From assembly GCF_008123425.1 (NCBI RefSeq), contig NZ_VSSS01000012.1:1-64000 (forward strand): a stretch of DNA of 64,000 nt, written 5' to 3'. Numbering within the stretch: position 1 is the stretch's first letter; each line of letters opens with the position of its first letter. The notes beneath the pieces were generated by a model, which was given only the letters and a program-made list of their open reading frames with translations, was not told the DNA's origin and ran no database searches. The DNA is from Bradyrhizobium rifense. Its GTDB lineage: Bacteria > Pseudomonadota > Alphaproteobacteria > Rhizobiales > Xanthobacteraceae. A program made the translations under genes and the position numbers. This document shows positions 60,589 to 64,000 of the stretch, piece by piece.

Positions 60589-60990
60589 TTGTCGTTTCCA
60601 CCTCTGTCATCGGCGGTTCCGGTCGAAGCGCTCATTGGCTGGATGTTGTTGCTTACCTTCAAGCACATCATCGCCGATTTCGTGCTGCAGACCGCCTGGA
60701 TGGCACACGGTAAGGACCAGAAGCACGGCTGGGCTTTGCCGCTTCTGGTGCACTGCCTGATTCACCTTGCGGTTGCGCTGCCGCTGATCCTGATCGTCGC
60801 GCCGAAATTCTGGTTCGTGGCGCTGATCGACTTCGTCATTCACATCACGATCGACCGCGCCAAGGGACTGGTCTCGGCCAATTTCGGCGTCAACCAGGAG
60901 CACCCCTGGTTCTGGACCCTGATCGGCGTCGACCAGGCGCTGCACCACCTGACCGGCTTCGGCCTCTCCATCTTTATGGCGGCGAACTGA
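60589..60990 (+). CDS. DUF3307 membrane protein
   Basis: 133 residues, probably three to four helices, with LLTFKHIIADFVLQTAWMA and HCLIHLAVALPLILIVAP, the DUF3307 pattern. The helices carry conserved His and Asp residues within the membrane (KHIIADF, DFVIHITIDRAKG), suggesting a metal or catalytic site. The start appears to be TTG at 60589 with GAGGG upstream. The function is unknown. Confidence 0.78.
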   Translation: MSFPPLSSAVPVEALIGWMLLLTFKHIIADFVLQTAWMAHGKDQKHGWALPLLVHCLIHLAVALPLILIVAPKFWFVALIDFVIHITIDRAKGLVSANFGVNQEHPWFWTLIGVDQALHHLTGFGLSIFMAAN

Positions 60991-61022
60991 GGGTAGTGGC
61001 CTCGAGGCGCGGTGGCGGATTT

Positions 61023-61109
61023 CGTAGCCCGGATGGAGCGCAGCGCAATCCGGGGTCGTGCCACGCACTGCCACCTTCCCGGATTTCGCTGCGCTCCATC
61101 CGGGCTACG
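61023..61109. repeat. Long imperfect palindromic repeat
   Basis: The arm CGTAGCCCGGATGGAGCGCA at 61023 and onward is mirrored by TGCGCTCCATCCGGGCTACG up to 61109, about 31 bases per arm with few mismatches. It belongs to the GTAGCCCGGATGGAGC repeat family frequent in Bradyrhizobium genomes. It follows the DUF3307 gene. Confidence 0.8.
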
Positions 61110-61158
61110 CAGCTCTTTACGAGCCTTGACCCGGCCCTCTGATTCGCGGCCAACGCTC

Positions 61159-61191
61159 AACCACCCCGGGTGACTACCGCCCGGGGTGGTT
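61159..61191. terminator. Perfect 12-bp hairpin
   Basis: AACCACCCCGGG at 61159-61170 and CCCGGGGTGGTT at 61180-61191 are exact complements with a nine-base loop. A T-tract is lacking (AACCTTTCATT follows). It could end the DUF3307 transcript or be a leader hairpin of the gene at 61243. Confidence 0.55.
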
Positions 61192-61242
61192 AACCTTTCA
61201 TTAGAGAATTGCGCTGCATCTTCGGCTTCGAGGAGAACTGCA

Positions 61243-61641
61243 ATGTTTTCAAGCCGCGACGCCTATGAAAGCGATTTCTGCCCGGTTCGCGACGAGCTCC
61301 TTGGCGAGATGTATCGCGCCAGCGAGAGTGGCCTGCCGAGGCTGGTTGAGAGTGTTTCCCCTGACGCGCGCGCCATGCTGGCGCTATTCTGCTATCGCCG
61401 CAGCCATCTTCATTCGCTGGCCGTCGCGATCGCAGCCAGTTGCAGCGAGCGCGACCTGATCGAGAACGGCGGCCGTGTCGGCTCGACGCTCTACGCGCTG
61501 TCGCGCGAGGGCGCTGCCAAATCGTCCCCGTCGCTGTCGGGTGGCCGCAAGCCGATCACGTTGTCGACCAAGCCGCTCTCGGTGCTCGCACCGCTGGACG
61601 ACGAGATCGACGACGAGATCAGCGAAGCCGTCCCCGCTTGA
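61243..61641 (+). CDS. Hypothetical protein
   Basis: 132 residues beginning FSSRDAYESDFCPVRDELLGEMY and largely helical to residue 85. The C-terminal 45 residues are serine-rich and then acidic (LDDEIDDEISEAVPA). The ribosome site AGGAGAA is strong. It has no recognised family. Its last 151 bases overlap the opposite-strand YkgJ-like gene. Confidence 0.7.
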   Translation: MFSSRDAYESDFCPVRDELLGEMYRASESGLPRLVESVSPDARAMLALFCYRRSHLHSLAVAIAASCSERDLIENGGRVGSTLYALSREGAAKSSPSLSGGRKPITLSTKPLSVLAPLDDEIDDEISEAVPA

Positions 61642-61961
61642 GCGGCCTCGATCGCAGGCAGTCCGAACTTTCGCCGCGCCATCGCGCATTCGGCGTCGCC
61701 CGGCATGCAGGTGCGGCACACCTCCGGCCGTACCGCATAGATGCCGCACGCGGTCGCCTTGCCGATCTCTCCCTGCAGTGCTGAACAGCGATCGCCCTCG
61801 CAGCGCATGCCGGATTGACGCGCGTTGACGAGCGTCTCTGGGATTGACGCAAGCTCCTCGTCGCTCTCGATCGAGAAGCGCGGCCAGTTCTGCGAGTAGC
61901 CGCAGCAGGCGCCGCAGCTCTGGCAAAAGATCGACAGGTCGATCGCGGACATTTCATCCAT
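61491..61961 (-). CDS. YkgJ-type cysteine cluster protein
   Basis: Up to 156 residues. The N-terminal part carries the zinc/iron-binding pattern FCQSCGACCGYS, then CEGDRC and further Cys at CGIYAVRPEVCRTCMPGDAEC, which is the YkgJ family core (about residues 10-105). The C-terminal 50 residues (SLISSSISSSSGAS...) are not part of the family and are read antisense to the gene at 61243. ATGs at 61961 and 61952 are both possible starts. A metal-binding role is likely, but the specific function is unknown. Confidence 0.8.
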   Translation of the reverse strand: MDEMSAIDLSIFCQSCGACCGYSQNWPRFSIESDEELASIPETLVNARQSGMRCEGDRCSALQGEIGKATACGIYAVRPEVCRTCMPGDAECAMARRKFGLPAIEAAQAGTASLISSSISSSSGASTESGLVDNVIGLRPPDSDGDDLAAPSRDSA

Positions 61962-61979
61962 CGTCGTTATGTATCCTTA

Positions 61980-62678
61980 TCAGGTATCCTTTGGCGGGCC
62001 CCAGACCAGGCTCTGCCGCCATTTCGCGCGCAACACGTCACGCCGCTCCGGATATCTTTCGTCGAGATAGGTCGCATCCACGACACGGTCGGTGCGGAAG
62101 CTGCGGAAATCGCTGCGCAGCTCGCACCAGGCCGCGAGCAGGCGCACGGCTTCGAGATAGCCGACAGAGATGGGCCAGATCATGCGCTCGCTGGGGCGGC
62201 CCTGCTCGTCGCGATAACGCAGCATGATCTTCTTGCCCTCGTGAATCTGGGTGCGCGTGCGGGCCATGTCCAGACGGTCCGGCTCCCTGTTCCAGCTCGG
62301 CCGCGCACGGCTTGCGGGCTCCAGCACGAAGGGGCGCAGGCGTTCAGGCACGGTATCGGCGATCTTGGCCATCAGATCTTCCGCCGCGCGCGCCAGCGTG
62401 GAATCGGCATGGCCCGCGACCCATTGCGCGCCCAGCACCGCCGCCTCGATTTCGTCGGGTGTCAGCATCAAGGGCGGCAGGTCAAAGCCCTTCTCGAGGA
62501 TGTAGCCCATGCCGGCCTCACCGCGGATCGGCACGCGCTGGCCCATCAGCGTTGCGATGTCGCGATAGATCGTTCGCTTCGACGTCTCGAGCTCGGCCGC
62601 AATCGCATCCGCCGTCAGCGGCTTACGGGTGCGCCTCAGCACCTGGATGATCTGAAACAGCCGGTCGGCGCGTCTCAT
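61980..62678 (-). CDS. WYL-domain transcriptional regulator (second)
   Basis: 232 residues, shorter than the protein at 54212. The HTH_11 part reads RADRLFQIIQVLRRTRKPLTADAIAAELETSKRTIYRDIATL, and the WYL domain has IMLRYRDEQGRPSERMIWPISVGYLEA. It diverges from a small hypothetical gene, and the dyad at 62721-62744 lies in the intergenic space. It probably controls that gene and the GST-like gene after it. Confidence 0.88.
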   Translation of the reverse strand: MRRADRLFQIIQVLRRTRKPLTADAIAAELETSKRTIYRDIATLMGQRVPIRGEAGMGYILEKGFDLPPLMLTPDEIEAAVLGAQWVAGHADSTLARAAEDLMAKIADTVPERLRPFVLEPASRARPSWNREPDRLDMARTRTQIHEGKKIMLRYRDEQGRPSERMIWPISVGYLEAVRLLAAWCELRSDFRSFRTDRVVDATYLDERYPERRDVLRAKWRQSLVWGPPKDT

Positions 62679-62720
62679 GACAATTCCTTCATCGGGGACG
62701 GATCAGAAAACGGCGCGTGG

Positions 62721-62744
62721 CTGCTGACAGGATGCTGGCAGCAG
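62721..62744. promoter_or_regulatory. Inverted repeat, second WYL operator candidate
   Basis: CTGCTGACAG and CTGGCAGCAG are complements with one mismatch around GATG. The centre TGACAG...CTGGCA is of the same kind as the dyad at 55203. It lies 43 bases from the WYL start and 47 bases before the divergent small gene. Confidence 0.55.
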
Positions 62745-62790
62745 GGGAGTTCTATACCGGGACAACACATCGACTGAAGAGGATTTGTCC

Positions 62791-63066
62791 ATGATCATTC
62801 CAACCCATTTCGGTCCGGCCGGTCCGTTGTGGCGGAGCCAGGCCTCGTTACATGCCTCGCTGTATGCCCGGGCCTTCAGCCGCCTCACGTTTTTCGATCT
62901 CACCGTCGTCAACCTCCGCGTTGCGCTCGCGACCATGCTGACACGCTCGCTGGTCCAGACTGCGGACGCGCTGGTCCGCCATGTGATGGGCCGCGCCTGG
63001 CGGGGGGCCCGTTTCGCAGAAGATATCACGGCTGCTGCCACCATGGTGGCAGCAGCCCGGCACTAG
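62791..63066 (+). CDS. Small hypothetical protein
   Basis: A 91-residue basic protein, IIPTHFGPAGPLWRSQASLHASLYARAFSR then a helical part VVNLRVALATMLTRSLVQTADALVRHV and an alanine-rich end. The ATG at 62791 has GAGGA seven bases upstream. It diverges from the second WYL regulator and precedes the GST-like gene by 38 bases. It has no recognised family. Confidence 0.6.
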   Translation: MIIPTHFGPAGPLWRSQASLHASLYARAFSRLTFFDLTVVNLRVALATMLTRSLVQTADALVRHVMGRAWRGARFAEDITAAATMVAAARH

Positions 63067-63104
63067 GTTCCGTCAACTCTTTCGGCAGGTTCAGGAGAGC
63101 TCCC

Positions 63105-63833
63105 ATGATCACGCTATACGGCTTTGGCACCGGCTTCGGCCTGCCGGAAATCAGCCCCTTCGTCACCAAGACGGAGGTGCAGCTCAAGATGGCGGGACTG
63201 CCCTACCGGAAGGAGCGCGCGATGCCGCCGGCTTCGCCCAAGGGGCAGCTGCCTTTCATCGATGACGGCGGCGAGGCGGTGGCCGATTCCACCTTCATCC
63301 GCGCCCATATCGAGCGCCGCTACGGCTTCGATTTCGACGCCGGCCTTTCCCTGCACGAACGCGCCCAGGCCTGGGCGTTCGAGCGCATGATCGAGCACCA
63401 CGTCTATTGGTCGTTGGTCGGCGCGCGCTGGGTCGATGTTGCCAATTTCGCCAAGGGTCCTGCGCATTTTTTCGACGGGGCGCCCGAGCACAGCCGCGAG
63501 AAGCTGCGCGAGGACGCGCAATTCCGCGTCGCCGAGAACTATCTGCTCTCCGGCCTCGGCCGCCACGCTCCCGATGACGATGTCGAGCTCGCGGTCCGCT
63601 CGCTGTTTGCGCTGTCGGTGCAGCTCGGCGACAAATCCTATCTGATGGGCAACAAGCCCAGTGGGGTCGACGCGACCGCGTTCGGCGCGCTCGCCGGAAT
63701 TCTCACACCGTTCTTCGAATCCCGTCTGCGCGAGCGCGCGGAGGGATTTCCGAACCTCACCGCCTATGTCGACCGGATGATGGACACCTACTATCCGGAG
63801 TTTGCCTGGACGCCGCTGCGACAGGCGGCCTGA
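63105..63833 (+). CDS. GST-like protein of the FAXC/metaxin group
   Basis: 242 residues. The N-terminal thioredoxin-like part ITLYGFGTGFGLPEISPFVTKTEVQLKMAGLPY and FIDDGGEAVADSTFI resemble the FAXC/metaxin branch of glutathione transferases. The C-terminal helical domain has YLMGNKPSGVDATAFGAL. The usual Tyr/Ser activating residue is not obvious, so transferase activity is uncertain. The start at 63105 has AGGAGAG. It ends with a strong terminator and is probably under the second WYL regulator. Confidence 0.83.
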   Translation: MITLYGFGTGFGLPEISPFVTKTEVQLKMAGLPYRKERAMPPASPKGQLPFIDDGGEAVADSTFIRAHIERRYGFDFDAGLSLHERAQAWAFERMIEHHVYWSLVGARWVDVANFAKGPAHFFDGAPEHSREKLREDAQFRVAENYLLSGLGRHAPDDDVELAVRSLFALSVQLGDKSYLMGNKPSGVDATAFGALAGILTPFFESRLRERAEGFPNLTAYVDRMMDTYYPEFAWTPLRQAA

Positions 63834-63861
63834 CGGCATCGCGCGGGTAGCGTAAAGCAAA

Positions 63862-63892
63862 AGAGCCGGCCCATTGGGCCGGCTCTCGTTGT
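63862..63892 (+). terminator. Intrinsic terminator hairpin
   Basis: AGAGCCGGCCC and GGGCCGGCTCT form a perfect 11-bp stem with an ATT loop, followed by CGTTGTTCT. It ends the GST-like transcript and faces the convergent last gene. Confidence 0.75.
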
Positions 63893-63912
63893 TCTGGAAA
63901 CTGTCGGCGCGC

Positions 63913-64000
63913 TTACTTCACGAGCGTGTACTTGCCGTCCTTGACCGTGAGCAGGATGCGCGAGCGGTCGTCGAGACCGTAGCGGTCCTTTTCGGTGAAG
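63913..64000 (-). CDS. C-terminal end of an ABC solute-binding protein (partial)
   Basis: The last 28 residues and stop codon are seen: FTEKDRYGLDDRSRILLTVK, ending DGKYTLVK. This ending is typical of periplasmic branched-chain amino acid or amide-type binding proteins. The gene runs out of the window, so the assignment rests on the tail alone. Confidence 0.5.
   Translation of the reverse strand, partial: FTEKDRYGLDDRSRILLTVKDGKYTLVK

Overview
The window looks like chromosomal DNA of an alphaproteobacterium close to Bradyrhizobium (Nitrobacteraceae). This is inference. It rests on the high GC content, many palindromic intergenic repeats of the type common in Bradyrhizobium, a rhizobial initiator tRNA with a C1-A72 mismatch, and a CuA-type oxidase cluster laid out like the alternative coxMNOP oxidase known from that genus. 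There is no integrase, transposase, phage gene or CRISPR array, so this is ordinary chromosome rather than an island, although several short clusters are accessory in character.

Layout. From 0.1 to 10 kb, mostly on the minus strand, lie small-molecule catabolism genes: two paralogous metallo-beta-lactamase-fold hydrolases, a serine hydrolase, a glutathione transferase, a fumarylacetoacetase-family enzyme, a quinone reductase, an atypical SDR, CvpA, a GMC oxidoreductase and a coniferyl-aldehyde-type dehydrogenase. The initiator tRNA is at 11.65 kb. A pair formed by an NDUFA9-like and a DUF2189 protein follows, then a plus-strand aa3-type cytochrome oxidase operon (14.2-18.7 kb) with two subunit-III proteins, subunit IV and a GYD protein.

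From 19.7 to 25.6 kb a minus-strand operon encodes, in order of transcription, a type-3 copper tyrosinase, a LodA/GoxA-type CTQ oxidase, its LodB-type flavoprotein and a DJ-1/PfpI protein. A secreted protein with one CxxCH haem motif is transcribed divergently. This redox cluster is the most unusual system in the window. Next come PhzF, LysR, DoxX, a divergent Lrp/methionine gamma-lyase pair, a thermonuclease-like protein, and a divergent ArsR/SDR pair around a perfect 12-bp inverted repeat. After these come a large cyclase-ATPase-TPR regulator, OpgC and DUF2059.

From 41.2 to 48.8 kb there is a six-gene minus-strand sugar-type ABC transporter operon led by a TetR regulator. One permease in it is fused to a strictosidine-synthase/SMP-30-like propeller, and a second free propeller protein is encoded beside it. 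The rest holds an acyl-CoA synthetase, a non-canonical MBL protein with a zinc ribbon, a MetX-like hydrolase, a fatty-acid desaturase, two WYL regulators each beside an inverted-repeat operator and a divergent gene, an enoyl-CoA hydratase, a cyclic-nucleotide-gated K+ channel, a membrane-anchored TAXI receptor, and small hypothetical genes. A fragment of an ABC solute-binding protein gene closes the window.

Starts were chosen by Shine-Dalgarno position and family length, and several differ from the longest open frame. All family assignments come from reading motifs; no database search was possible.
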